Assembly (NCBI GenBank): GCA_026981985.1
Contig: JALSHZ010000130.1
Coordinates: forward strand, 1 to 40,879
Reading direction: 5' to 3'
DNA: 40,879 nucleotides
Source: Gammaproteobacteria bacterium
GTDB taxonomy: Bacteria; Pseudomonadota; Gammaproteobacteria; UWMA-0217
In this document: one piece after another, positions 33,525 through 40,879 of the stretch
Layout of the letters: every line of letters starts with the position of its first letter
Position numbering within the stretch: the stretch's first letter is position 1
The notes under the pieces: model-generated
Seen by the model: only the letters and a program-made list of their open reading frames with translations
Database searches by the model: none
What the model was told of the DNA's origin: nothing
Program-made: the position numbers and the translations under genes

Positions 33525-34010
33525 ATGGCGGCGACAATCGATCCACTGGCTGAACTGCGGCCGATCCACTGGCCGGAAGCCATCTCGTGGTGGCCACCGG
33601 CGCCCGGCTGGTATCTGCTATTGCTACTGCTGTTGCTGGCATTGGTCACGGGGCTGCTGCTTCGCAAGCGCCACCAAAAACCTTCGACACGATCCGAAGC
33701 ATTGGCACTGCTCCGCCAGCTCGCACAGCATGACGGCGACGACCGCGCCTTTCTCGCCGAGCTGAATCAGCATCTCAAGCGTATCGCGCTGGCCCGCTTC
33801 CCACGCCAGCAGGCTGCCGGACTCTCGGGCAGGTCATGGCTGGTATTTCTCGATGACAGCAGTGGCGGCGATGCCTTTACCACCGGGCCGGGGCAAGCAC
33901 TGGGGCAGGCACCCTATCAACGCAGGGTGCAGCTCGACGACCGCAGCGAACTGCTGGCACTGTGCGAACAGTGGGTTGAGGCAACCTGGCAGCAGGACAG
34001 AGCGCACTGA
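33525..34010 (+). CDS. DUF4381 domain membrane protein
   Basis: A 161-residue protein of the DUF4381 family, found only in MoxR/VWA operons. It starts with LAELRPIHWPEAISWWPPAPGWYLLLLLLLLALVTGLLL, a Trp/Pro-rich lead into one membrane helix (about 27-45). The cytoplasmic helical region contains the LNQHLKRIALARFPRQQAAGLSGRSWLVFLD motif. It probably anchors or scaffolds the MoxR complex at the membrane; no direct function is known. The start ATG at 33525 comes one base after the DUF58 stop, and the stop overlaps the next start by one base (TGATG). Confidence 0.9.
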   Translation: MAATIDPLAELRPIHWPEAISWWPPAPGWYLLLLLLLLALVTGLLLRKRHQKPSTRSEALALLRQLAQHDGDDRAFLAELNQHLKRIALARFPRQQAAGLSGRSWLVFLDDSSGGDAFTTGPGQALGQAPYQRRVQLDDRSELLALCEQWVEATWQQDRAH

Positions 34011-34987
34011 TGTTCCTTTTCCACTGGCCAATCCTGTTTCTCGCATTGCCGCTGCCCTGGCTGCTGCGCGCACTGCTACCCGCGGCACACAGCAGAAATG
34101 CGGGATGCCTGTATGCGCCGTTTGCAATACAGCTCACCGCCACCAGCGGCCACGGCCACCAGCGGCTACTGCAATGGCGCTGGTGGATACTGCTGCTGAT
34201 CTGGCTGCTGCTAATCGTCACCGCGGCACGCCCGCAGTGGCTGGGGGAACCCATTAGGGTGCAGGAAAGCGGACGCAGCCTGATGCTGGCCATCGATGCT
34301 TCCGGCAGCATGGCAACCACCGATCTCGATCCAGCGAAAAAAGAATTGTCGCGACTGGAGGTGGTCAAGCAGCTGGCTGGTGATTTCATCGCCCGCCGCT
34401 ACGGTGACCGCATTGGCCTGATCCTGTTCGGCAGCAATGCGTATCTGCAAGCGCCGCTGACCTTCGACCGCAGCACCGTGAAAACGCTGCTGGAACAGAC
34501 AATGGTCGGCGTCGCGGGGCGTGAGACGGCCATCGGCAATGCATTGGGGCTGGCAATCAAGCGCTTGCGCAACGCCCCCAAAGGGAAAGGCGTACTCATC
34601 CTGATGACCGACGGCGCCAATACAGCCGGCATCGTATCGCCACGCCGGGCGGCCGAGTTCGCGGCTTCGCAGGGACTGCGTGTCTACACCATTGGCGTGG
34701 GCGCGGCGGCGGTGTCGATGTCATCACTGCCCAGCACACCCGTGATCAACCCCGCCGCCGATCTCGACGAGACGCTACTGCAATACATCGCGGAGAAAAC
34801 CGGCGGCCGCTACTTTCGCGCCACCGACAAGGAACAGCTGCGCCAGATCTATCGCCTGCTCGACAAGCTCGAACCGGTCGTGGGCGGCGCCGATATCGTG
34901 CGCCCAGTGACCGAGCTGTATCCCTGGCCACTGGGATTGGCATTGCTGTTCAGTTTTGCGCTCTCGGCCAGGCCACTGCGAGGGTGA
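34010..34987 (+). CDS. VWA-domain membrane protein (BatA-like)
   Basis: A 325-residue protein. It has two N-terminal membrane helices (about 4-24 and 59-76), a von Willebrand A domain (about 88-285) and a C-terminal helix (about 302-320). The MIDAS motif is complete: LAIDASGSM (DxSxS) with the later Thr of TAIGNALG and Asp of LMTDGAN. This metal-binding face is intact, unlike in the following gene. BatA proteins act with BatB-D in aerotolerance or envelope functions in Bacteroides and Leptospira, where tested. The gene overlaps DUF4381 by one base and the next gene starts four bases downstream. Confidence 0.92.
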   Translation: MFLFHWPILFLALPLPWLLRALLPAAHSRNAGCLYAPFAIQLTATSGHGHQRLLQWRWWILLLIWLLLIVTAARPQWLGEPIRVQESGRSLMLAIDASGSMATTDLDPAKKELSRLEVVKQLAGDFIARRYGDRIGLILFGSNAYLQAPLTFDRSTVKTLLEQTMVGVAGRETAIGNALGLAIKRLRNAPKGKGVLILMTDGANTAGIVSPRRAAEFAASQGLRVYTIGVGAAAVSMSSLPSTPVINPAADLDETLLQYIAEKTGGRYFRATDKEQLRQIYRLLDKLEPVVGGADIVRPVTELYPWPLGLALLFSFALSARPLRG

Positions 34988-34991
34988 TGAG

Positions 34992-36728
34992 GTGATCAAC
35001 GATTTCAGCCAATTCCATTTTCTGCGCCCGCTGTGGCTGCTGGCGCTGATTCCGGCCGGCTGGCTGCTATGGCGCCTTCGCAAAGCTGCATCGGGGCAGG
35101 CACAGTGGCGGACGTTCTGTGACGATCACTTGCTGCCACAGCTATGGCTGGAACCGCCTGGGAAAGCATCACGGCTACCGCTGGCACTGCTGGGGTGCGG
35201 CTGGCTGCTGGCGATCATCGCACTGGCCGGACCCGCCTGGCAGCAGCTACCGCAGATCAGCTACCAGACCCATCCGGCACGGGTCGTAGTGCTCGATCTG
35301 TCCGCGGCGATGAACGCCACCGACCTCACGCCTTCCCGACTCGACCGCGCCCGCTTCAAGATCCAGGACATGCTCCAGGCCGCAGGCGAAGGAGAAACCG
35401 CACTGATCGCATTTTCCGGCGAAGCCCATGTGGTGACACCCCTGACTGACGATACTGAGACCATCAGCACAATGCTTCCCGCGCTGTCGAGTGAGATCAT
35501 GCCAGTACAGGGCGATGCGGCCACACCAGCGCTGCGACTGGCCGCGAAGCTGCTCCGGCAAGCGGGTTACCCTCGGGGCGACATCGTGCTACTCACCGAG
35601 GGCGTTGGTGATCAGGCATCGACACTCAATACCGCCGCAGCGCTGGCCGACGAAGGCTACCGAGTGTCGGTACTGGGCATTGGTACCGCGGCGGGTGCCC
35701 CCATCCCTCTGGCCGAAGGTGGCTTCGGGCCGATGAGTCGGCTCGACGAAACATCACTACGAGAAATTTCACACCAGGGTGGCGGGCACTATCATCGCAT
35801 CACCGCCAGTAACGACGATCTCAACAGCGTGCTTCCGAATCTTAGCCTGCTCGACGTCAACGCCAGCGAGGCAAGCAGCCACAGCCTGCTGCGCTGGGCT
35901 GAACATGGTGTCTGGCTACTGCTGCCGCTATTGTTGCTGGCGGCGGCCGGCTATCGCCGTGGCTGGCTCGGCGTGCTGCTGCCGCTGTTGCTGCTGCCAC
36001 CCCCCGGACAGGCTGGCGATTGGCGCGCACTGTGGCTGAACCAGGATCAGCAAGCTGCCGCGCTACTCCGGCAGGGAGACGCCCAGGCTGCTGCCGAACG
36101 TTTCCAGCGACCAGACTGGCGTGCCGCCGCACTCCATGCCGGCGGTGACTATCAGGCTGCCGCAGACGCCTGGCATGCGCTGGCGGGCAGCGAGGCACGC
36201 TATAATGAAGGCAATGCGCTCGCACGCCTGGGACGCTATCACGACGCCATCGAAGCGTACGACGCCGCGCTCTCAATCGATCCCGGCCATGCCGATGCCG
36301 CCGCCAACAAGGCGCTACTGGAAAAGCTGCTGCACCAGCCCCCGCCCGCCAGCAACCAGCAAACAGCGGGCAAAGGCAGGGCCGGAGACGGTGGCGGCTC
36401 GACCCAGGCTGACAACGGCAACAATGCCACTGGGTCAGGCGGCCAGGGGCAGCCGCAGCAAAGCTCGGCTGCCACATCACCCAATGAACAACAGGCCAGA
36501 GAAGCACCTGGTGCGGCAACCGGGCGCCACCAAGGCGATACCATAACGCCGCGAGATGACACAGAAGCGCAAACAGGTGGTGAAGGCAACGCCGGCGACC
36601 CGCCACCACCACACTACGACGACAACATTGCACTGGAACAGTGGCTGCGACAGATACCCGATGACCCGTCAGGGCTGTTGCAGCGCAAGTTCCTGCTCGA
36701 ACATCTACAAAGAAAACAGCCACGATGA
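34992..36728 (+). CDS. VWA-TPR fusion protein (BatB plus BatC)
   Basis: A 578-residue fusion. N-terminal membrane helices are followed by a VWA domain (about 80-290). Its MIDAS reads LDLSAAMN instead of DxSxS, so metal binding may be lost or altered. A transmembrane segment (about 313-345) leads to a TPR region (about 385-450: RYNEGNALARLGRYHDAIEAYDAALSIDPGHADAA). A long Gln/Gly/Asn-rich low-complexity linker and a final acidic segment IALEQWLRQIPDDPSGLLQRKF follow; that segment ends most BatC-type proteins. The start is a GTG at 34992 four bases after the previous stop. It overlaps batD by four bases. Confidence 0.9.
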   Translation: MINDFSQFHFLRPLWLLALIPAGWLLWRLRKAASGQAQWRTFCDDHLLPQLWLEPPGKASRLPLALLGCGWLLAIIALAGPAWQQLPQISYQTHPARVVVLDLSAAMNATDLTPSRLDRARFKIQDMLQAAGEGETALIAFSGEAHVVTPLTDDTETISTMLPALSSEIMPVQGDAATPALRLAAKLLRQAGYPRGDIVLLTEGVGDQASTLNTAAALADEGYRVSVLGIGTAAGAPIPLAEGGFGPMSRLDETSLREISHQGGGHYHRITASNDDLNSVLPNLSLLDVNASEASSHSLLRWAEHGVWLLLPLLLLAAAGYRRGWLGVLLPLLLLPPPGQAGDWRALWLNQDQQAAALLRQGDAQAAAERFQRPDWRAAALHAGGDYQAAADAWHALAGSEARYNEGNALARLGRYHDAIEAYDAALSIDPGHADAAANKALLEKLLHQPPPASNQQTAGKGRAGDGGGSTQADNGNNATGSGGQGQPQQSSAATSPNEQQAREAPGAATGRHQGDTITPRDDTEAQTGGEGNAGDPPPPHYDDNIALEQWLRQIPDDPSGLLQRKFLLEHLQRKQPR

Positions 36729-38437
36729 AGCGACTGACAATCATGCTGTTACTGCTGGTGTCGAACCAGAGCGCGCTCGCGGGCATCAGCGCCTGGCTCG
36801 ACAGTTACCAGATCGAGGAAGGCGAGATCCTGCGTCTGACGATTGAAGCCGAAGGCGACGTTCCCGGTGATCCCAACACGGACCCACTGCTGGCGGACTT
36901 CGAGGTTCAGGGTATCGCCAACGGCCACCGCCAAATCCGCGGCGCCAACGGCTTCATCAACTACTCGACCTGGAGCATTTCCCTCAAACCGCGTCACGCC
37001 GGTGTGCTACAACTCCCATCACTACAGGTCGCAGGCCAGTCGACACCGCCTTTGGCCGTGGAAGTGAGGGCGACCAAGGCTGCACGAACCGATCAGGGCG
37101 AGGTGCTTGTCCTTGCCGAGGTCAGCAACCGCCAACCCTGGGTGCAGAGCATGGTGACCTACACCGTCAGCATTCTCTATAACACCCCCATCGCCGAGGG
37201 CACACTGACGCTGCCCGAGATACCCAATGCGCTGGTGCATCGGCTCAAGGGCGATCGCATCGCCACGATCGAACGCAATGGTCAGCGCTACAAACATATC
37301 GAACGACGCTATGCGCTGTTTCCGCAATCCAGCGGGCGCCTCACCATTCCAGGCCCGGTACTCAACGCCAAGGTGCCGGCAGCCAGCCAGGGTGGACGGC
37401 TCGACGCCGACAGCAACCCACTGCAAAGCGGCAGCGGCGATTTCGATACCTTCGTGACCGCAACCCGTTCAGTGCGGGTCAGAGGTGAAAACCTGACGCT
37501 TGACGTTGCAGCGCCAGCCAGCGAGTTTGGTGTCAATGGTTGGCTCCCGGCCCAGCGCATCGAACTGACAGAGACAACGGATCATGGCCAGATCACCATT
37601 CGTGCCGGCGAACCGGTGACCCGCACCATCACGCTGCGCGCATACGGCCTGCTGGCCGAACAGATCCCGCCACTGCAACAACCGGGTGACAGCCATGATG
37701 GCATCTATTTCGACAAACCGGTCAGACACAACCGCATCGATACTGATGGTGTTGTCGGCAGCCTGACGCAGCGCGTGGTGTATGTGCCGCGCAAAGCTGG
37801 CAGCCTCGAATTGCCCGAAATAACGGTTCGATGGTGGGATGTCAACGCAAACCGTGAAAAGATCAGCACGTTGCCAGCGCAGCACTACAAGGTTATCGCC
37901 GCAGAAGGCGAAAAGGCTGCTGCAGCGACTAAAGCGCCGTTACCGGCAGAGGCAACCACGGCATCGACCGATAGCAGCCAGGATTTCCGCTTCCACCTGT
38001 CTCAGCCCAAACCATGGCAATGGCTCAGCGCAACCCTGGCATCGCTGTGGCTGCTGACACTGCTGCTGTGGCTGCGTGAGCGCGGAGATTGCCGCACGGC
38101 GAAAACCCGCCACAACAAGCCACCGAGCAACACACTGGCCAGAAAGCGCTTCCAGCAAGCCTGCCACGAGAACCTCGCCGGCCCTGCCAGACACTACCTG
38201 CTCGAATGGTGCCAGTCACACTGGCCAGACAACCCGCCAATCGGCCTGGAAGACCTCGCCCAGCGCATCGGCAACGACAAGCTGACGCCCCTGCTGCAGC
38301 AGCTCGACAAAGCCGTCTATGCGGGCAAAAAGCACAAATGGCGCGGCCGCAAACTAGCCGGGAAACTGAAAAAGCTGCCCCGACTCCGGCCCCGTGAAGA
38401 AACAACTGGAACACTGCCACCATTGTACCCAGGCTAA
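36725..38437 (+). CDS. BatD-like oxygen-tolerance protein
   Basis: A 570-residue protein with a signal peptide ending near SALAG. The extracytoplasmic part (about 20-430) consists of beta-sandwich repeats, with BatD landmarks such as ILRLTIEAEG, DFEVQGIANGHRQIRGANGFINYSTWSISLKPRHAG, VTYTVSILYN and YVPRKAGSLELPEITVRWWD. A single C-terminal helix (about 437-455, LSATLASLWLLTLLLWL) precedes a basic cytoplasmic tail of about 115 residues with a helical DUF-type region. It ends the Bat operon. Family proteins are thought to form a periplasmic complex with BatA-C; no enzyme activity is known. Confidence 0.9.
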   Translation: MKRLTIMLLLLVSNQSALAGISAWLDSYQIEEGEILRLTIEAEGDVPGDPNTDPLLADFEVQGIANGHRQIRGANGFINYSTWSISLKPRHAGVLQLPSLQVAGQSTPPLAVEVRATKAARTDQGEVLVLAEVSNRQPWVQSMVTYTVSILYNTPIAEGTLTLPEIPNALVHRLKGDRIATIERNGQRYKHIERRYALFPQSSGRLTIPGPVLNAKVPAASQGGRLDADSNPLQSGSGDFDTFVTATRSVRVRGENLTLDVAAPASEFGVNGWLPAQRIELTETTDHGQITIRAGEPVTRTITLRAYGLLAEQIPPLQQPGDSHDGIYFDKPVRHNRIDTDGVVGSLTQRVVYVPRKAGSLELPEITVRWWDVNANREKISTLPAQHYKVIAAEGEKAAAATKAPLPAEATTASTDSSQDFRFHLSQPKPWQWLSATLASLWLLTLLLWLRERGDCRTAKTRHNKPPSNTLARKRFQQACHENLAGPARHYLLEWCQSHWPDNPPIGLEDLAQRIGNDKLTPLLQQLDKAVYAGKKHKWRGRKLAGKLKKLPRLRPREETTGTLPPLYPG

Positions 38438-38438
38438 C

Positions 38439-38469
38439 CCGCGTTTCTCGTAGCTGGCGAGGAATGCGG
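38439..38469 (+). terminator. Stem-loop after batD
   Basis: CCGCGTTTCTCG (38439-38450) pairs with CGAGGAATGCGG (38458-38469) as a 12-bp RNA stem with two G-U pairs and a 7-base loop. It starts one base after the batD stop. No U-tract follows, so it may protect the 3' end or work with Rho. Confidence 0.45.
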
Positions 38470-38492
38470 ATCAAGACAGGAACCCCTCCCAC

Positions 38493-38522
38493 TTGACACC
38501 TCAACAACCAATATTGTTCAAT
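38493..38522 (+). promoter_or_regulatory. Promoter of the wHTH-MntA/HepT operon
   Basis: A consensus -35 TTGACA (38493-38498) is followed after 18 bases by TTCAAT (38517-38522). The -10 region is enclosed by AATATT-GTTC-AATATT (38510-38525), a perfect inverted repeat. The operator at 38522-38540 begins where the -10 ends. Together these fit an autoregulated toxin-antitoxin promoter. Confidence 0.55.
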
Positions 38523-38540
38523 ATTCACGAAACGCGAATA
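38522..38540. promoter_or_regulatory. Operator-like palindrome upstream of the MntA fusion gene
   Basis: TATTCACG (38522-38529), AAA, CGCGAATA (38533-38540): 8-base arms with a single mismatch and a 3-base centre. It lies directly after the -10 and six bases before the start codon at 38547, where a bound repressor would block transcription. The encoded protein has an N-terminal winged helix that is the natural candidate to bind it. Confidence 0.6.
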
Positions 38541-38546
38541 CTGAAC

Positions 38547-39422
38547 ATGACACTAAAACCACAAGACATCCTGGTTGCTCTGAAACTGGTAGTGATCGGA
38601 AGTGCCCCCTGGACATACAACTGGCTGGCTACTGAACTCGGCATGAGTGCGGCGGAGGTTCATGCAGCTGTAAAGCGCCTGCTCACTGCCCAACTGATCG
38701 TCAAACAAGAAAAATCATTGCTACCGAACCTCAAGAACCTTGAGGAATTCCTCGTCTTCGGCCTGCGCCACGTTTTTGTGGCGGACTGGGGACAGGTTAC
38801 TTCTGGCATACCCACCTTGCATGGTGCACCGCCGCTGCGCGACAAGATCGCGGCTTCATCCAGCCCCATTCCCGTGTGGCCAGACCCTGATGGAGAAACC
38901 GAGGGCATCTCATTTTCCCCGTTGTACAAATCAGTAACAAAGGCAGCGAAAACGGATCCGGCGCTGTACGAACTCCTTGTATTGGTCGACGGCCTCCGCG
39001 CAGGCGGCAGCCATGAAAGGACGCTAGCAGCTGCAGAACTGCATCATCGCTTCTACCCTGAAAGCGCAACGACACATGAAAAGCCGCACGATGAACCAGA
39101 TACACTGTGGATATCAAGCAACCTTTCCGTTTCCCATTCAGCCCTTAGCAAACTGGCCCAAAGGTACCATATCAGCCGTCTGCAACTGTTCGGATCAGCG
39201 GCACGAGGCGAACTACAGCCCGGCAGCGATATCGACCTGCTGGTGGAGTTTAAGACCGACGAGGGGCCCTCACTCTGGGGAATGGTGGGACTTCAAGACG
39301 AACTATCCATGTTATTTGGTGGCCGAGCGGTTGATCTTGCGACTCCGGAAATATTGGAAAACCCCTATCGACGCCGCACGATTGAACCCGATTTGAAGCT
39401 GCTGATCGATGAAGCCACCTGA
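38547..39422 (+). CDS. Winged-helix regulator fused to MntA-type nucleotidyltransferase antitoxin
   Basis: A 291-residue two-part protein in one uninterrupted frame. Residues about 4-55 form a winged helix-turn-helix (IGSAPWTYNWLATELGMSAAEVHAAVKRLL). Residues about 56-175 match the rest of a stand-alone wHTH regulator family that I know from its TSGIPTLHGAPPL, PVWPDPDGE and PLYKSV...DPALYELLVLVDGLRAG pattern. The C-terminal part (about 198-291) is a minimal nucleotidyltransferase with GS-x10-DxD (GSAARGELQPGSDID, from residue 216). MntA antitoxins AMPylate the HepT toxin on a Tyr. The following gene is HepT and overlaps by 14 bases. The fusion would put DNA binding and toxin modification in one antitoxin. 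The ATG at 38547 is preferred; an alternative TTG at 38493 lies on the -35. Confidence 0.85.
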   Translation: MTLKPQDILVALKLVVIGSAPWTYNWLATELGMSAAEVHAAVKRLLTAQLIVKQEKSLLPNLKNLEEFLVFGLRHVFVADWGQVTSGIPTLHGAPPLRDKIAASSSPIPVWPDPDGETEGISFSPLYKSVTKAAKTDPALYELLVLVDGLRAGGSHERTLAAAELHHRFYPESATTHEKPHDEPDTLWISSNLSVSHSALSKLAQRYHISRLQLFGSAARGELQPGSDIDLLVEFKTDEGPSLWGMVGLQDELSMLFGGRAVDLATPEILENPYRRRTIEPDLKLLIDEAT

Positions 39423-39756
39423 GCGCGATGCCGCCCATCTATATGACATGCTTGCTGCAGCGAAAGAACTGGAACAGATGCTCGAGGATCACGACCTGGC
39501 AGCCTTTCTCAACGACCAGGTGCTGCGGCGAGCTGTCGAACGGATAAGCGAAATCATCGGCGAAGCCGCCAGGCGCGTATCGCCGTCATGCCGGCAAATG
39601 TATGCTGACATTCGATGGCGGGAGATCATTGGTCAACGGAATATCACCGCCCATGAGTATGGCCGGATTGACCACGCGCTACTCTACCGAACAGCCATGC
39701 AAGACATCCCCGTACTGATTAAGCAACTTGAATCGCTGTTACGTCTATTAGACTAG
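39409..39756 (+). CDS. HepT-like (DUF86) ribonuclease toxin
   Basis: A 115-residue all-helical protein of the HEPN/DUF86 class. The active-site motif RNITAHEY (Arg77, His82, Tyr84) matches the R-x4-H-x-Y consensus, where Arg and His cleave RNA in a dimer interface and the Tyr is the residue MntA-type partners AMPylate. The WREIIGQRNITAHEYGRID context is typical. The start overlaps the antitoxin gene by 14 bases, implying coupled translation. Expected to be toxic when free of its partner; the target (mRNA or tRNA 3' end) cannot be told from sequence. Confidence 0.9.
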   Translation: MKPPERDAAHLYDMLAAAKELEQMLEDHDLAAFLNDQVLRRAVERISEIIGEAARRVSPSCRQMYADIRWREIIGQRNITAHEYGRIDHALLYRTAMQDIPVLIKQLESLLRLLD

Positions 39757-39789
39757 TCGGAATAACGCTGCAAAACAGAAACAACAGAC

Positions 39790-39817
39790 AAAAAAATGGG
39801 CGCTTAAAAAAGCGCCC
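39790..39817 (-). terminator. Rho-independent terminator (minus strand), probably of soxYZ
   Basis: GGGCGCTT (39798-39805), loop AAAA, AAGCGCCC (39810-39817): a perfect 8-bp stem. On the minus strand it is followed by T-rich sequence (plus A-run 39790-39796). It is well placed to end the soxY-soxZ transcript; from the plus side it lies 41 bases after hepT but lacks a T-run. Confidence 0.8.
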
Positions 39818-39888
39818 TAAGCTAAAGGAGAAATAAGCCCGGAACCACCCGGAACAATCTACTTTAACAACCTTTCCTTCAATTGCCC

Positions 39889-39921
39889 GGCGCTGGCCCA
39901 ATCCATTACAAGGCCAGCGCC
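39889..39921. repeat. Perfect 10-bp stem-loop
   Basis: GGCGCTGGCC (39889-39898) pairs perfectly with GGCCAGCGCC (39912-39921) around a 13-base loop. It stands between the minus-strand terminator and the 121-bp repeat copy. With those two it accounts for most of the 331-base gap between hepT and soxZ; I see no gene in that gap. Confidence 0.6.
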
Positions 39922-39935
39922 AGTCAAACTTGCAT

Positions 39936-40056
39936 GTAACTACTCAGCTTACCTCCTTATTTGCGCCAACTCTGCGTTGGAAGTGCTCATTTACACTTGT
40001 AAACTCCGCGCTTCCGCCTTGATTTGACGCAAAACGGAGGCAATCTGAGCAGTTAC
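39936..40056. repeat. 121-bp structured palindromic repeat, copy 2
   Basis: Equal in length to the copy at 20635-20755 and collinear with it. The ends GTAACTACTCAG and CTGAGCAGTTAC pair with one mismatch. Inside, CCTCC (39952-39956) pairs with GGAGG (40036-40040), TTTGCG (39960-39965) with CGCAAA (40028-40033), GGAAGTGC (39979-39986) with GCGCTTCC (40008-40015), and the centre is TTTAC-ACTT-GTAAA (39990-40003). Several stems differ in sequence from copy 1 but remain paired. It lies 31 bases downstream of the soxZ stop, inside the presumed soxYZ transcript. Confidence 0.85.
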
Positions 40057-40087
40057 TGGGATTGTGCTAAGTGGTTATACACTTGCA

Positions 40088-40399
40088 CTACTTGATTTTG
40101 GCCTCGGCGGAATCCGACGCGCCGGTGTTGTCGACCCACGAAATTTTCACGGCGTCGCCCTTGGCAGCTCCCTTGAACTTGAACGAGAGGTAAGGGTTCT
40201 TGGAAACACCACCACTCCAGTAAGAGGTCAGTACGTTCTTGCCCTTGGACTCGGCCTTCACTTCCTGAATGAACTTGGCAGGAATGAGCTTGCCGGTTTT
40301 TTTGTCCTTGCGCTGTCCGGTTTCCATCGGATGGCTGATCAGACATTTGACGGTGACAACGCCACCTGCTTCTTTTGCACGAATCTTGATTGATCCCAT
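40088..40399 (-). CDS. soxZ: Thiosulfate oxidation carrier subunit SoxZ
   Basis: A 103-residue periplasmic protein that pairs with SoxY as the sulfur-compound carrier of the Sox system. It is a single beta-sandwich with the SoxZ pattern IKIRAKEAGGVVTVKCLISHPMETGQRKD, KLIPAKFIQEVKAE and SWVDNTGASDSAEAKIK near the end. It has no signal peptide; SoxZ travels through the Tat pathway with SoxY. It lies 18 bases downstream of soxY. The transcript probably ends at the terminator 39790-39817. Confidence 0.96.
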   Translation of the reverse strand: MGSIKIRAKEAGGVVTVKCLISHPMETGQRKDKKTGKLIPAKFIQEVKAESKGKNVLTSYWSGGVSKNPYLSFKFKGAAKGDAVKISWVDNTGASDSAEAKIK

Positions 40400-40417
40400 T
40401 GTGATAACTCCTCTTGC

Positions 40418-40879
40418 TTAGCCGCCGCAGCCGCCGATGGTGACTTTTACCTGCTTCTTGGCGGAATAGAGTTTTCCGCCAGCCTTAACGACCGCAACCA
40501 CGTTGCCGGTCTTGCCCATCTTGATGCGGGAAGCGATATAGGGCAGTGCGCCCTCGCCAAGCATGGTGCTGGAGATCAGGGGCAGTGGATTGGCCTCGGC
40601 GACCAGCGAGATGCTCTCGACGTCGGCCATGTCGGTGGAGATGGTGACAGGAACGACCGCGCCGTTCTCGGCGATATCGGGTGCCTTGATCTTGATGTCA
40701 GCCGATTCGGTGGGTGCGCCACCGCCAATAGCCTTGATGGCGTCTTCGGCCTTCTTGCTCTCGAAAGCAGCCTTGGGCCAAGCGGCCAGGACAGCGCTGG
40801 GGGTCAACAGGCCAGCGGATGCAGCGACGCCCGCTGCGCCGGCAGCCAGGCTGCCTCTCAAAAATAGTCTGCGTTGCAT
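40418..40879 (-). CDS. soxY: Thiosulfate oxidation carrier protein SoxY
   Basis: A 153-residue periplasmic carrier. The N-terminus has a Tat signal (RRLFLRGSLAAGAAG) with cleavage near AVLAAW. The mature beta-sandwich ends in the GGCGG swinging arm, whose Cys151 carries the sulfur substrate as it moves between SoxAX, SoxB and SoxCD. The start codon is exactly at the window edge, so the ribosome site cannot be seen and a slightly longer N-terminus is possible. The other sox genes are not in the window. Its presence, with SoxZ, indicates thiosulfate or sulfide oxidation. Confidence 0.95.
   Translation of the reverse strand: MQRRLFLRGSLAAGAAGVAASAGLLTPSAVLAAWPKAAFESKKAEDAIKAIGGGAPTESADIKIKAPDIAENGAVVPVTISTDMADVESISLVAEANPLPLISSTMLGEGALPYIASRIKMGKTGNVVAVVKAGGKLYSAKKQVKVTIGGCGG

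Noticed and set aside
39719-39901. 60-codon minus-strand frame between hepT and soxZ
   Set aside because: It overlaps the 3' end of hepT and the terminator hairpin, and its Phe-rich translation reflects the A/T-rich terminator rather than a protein.

Overview
The window reads as ordinary chromosome from a GC-rich gammaproteobacterium with a sulfur-oxidising, cytochrome-rich metabolism. The signs are soxY and soxZ at the right edge, a complete cytochrome c maturation operon, a c-type cytochrome with at least six hemes, and gammaproteobacterial forms of csrA, lgt-thyA-folA, ttcA, sthA, dnaG and rpoD. I cannot name the genus; a Chromatiales-like purple or colourless sulfur bacterium is an inference. 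Both edges cut through loci: the left edge truncates the multiheme cytochrome, and the right edge stops exactly at the start codon of soxY.

Layout. 1-1720: 3' part of a multiheme cytochrome c plus a small secreted Rap1a/Tai-like protein. 1721-2043: non-coding, with three hairpins. 2044-8918: ccmABCDEFGHI, a tightly overlapping operon for heme export, the heme chaperone, thioreduction and ligation. 9147-9347: csrA, with a possible short leader ORF across its start. 9363-11859 (minus): lemA and a large M48 metalloprotease. 12143-16603: a serine esterase, a fructosamine-kinase family protein, a glycine-zipper envelope protein, a PepSY protein and an OmpR/PhoQ-type two-component pair. 16610-17153 (minus): an AT-rich HigBA-type toxin-antitoxin pair with its own operator. 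17220-18462: trmO and a small membrane protein.

18511-20594 (minus): lgt-thyA-folA. 20824-23725 (minus): ttcA, an LpxL-type acyltransferase and rlmI. 23919-25662: a conserved small protein and an SthA-type flavoprotein. 25723-29562: dnaG, rpoD and a CAU tRNA (probably tRNA-Ile2). 29672-31477 (minus): a chemoreceptor without HAMP. 31642-38437: a MoxR/DUF58/DUF4381/VWA/VWA-TPR/BatD operon (Bat-type aerotolerance or envelope system). 38547-39756: a toxin-antitoxin pair in which a winged-helix regulator is fused to an MntA nucleotidyltransferase, followed by HepT. 40088-40879 (minus): soxZ and soxY.

The most interesting items are: (i) the wHTH-MntA fusion with HepT and a clear operator palindrome upstream; (ii) two copies of a 121-bp structured repeat (20635-20755 and 39936-40056) whose stems differ in sequence but stay paired, both just downstream of minus-strand genes; (iii) the HigBA locus, whose promoter implies a nearly leaderless toxin mRNA; (iv) a strongly SD-preceded 25-codon ORF overlapping the csrA start. 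Most of the rest is conserved housekeeping. No CRISPR array, insertion sequence or prophage was seen.
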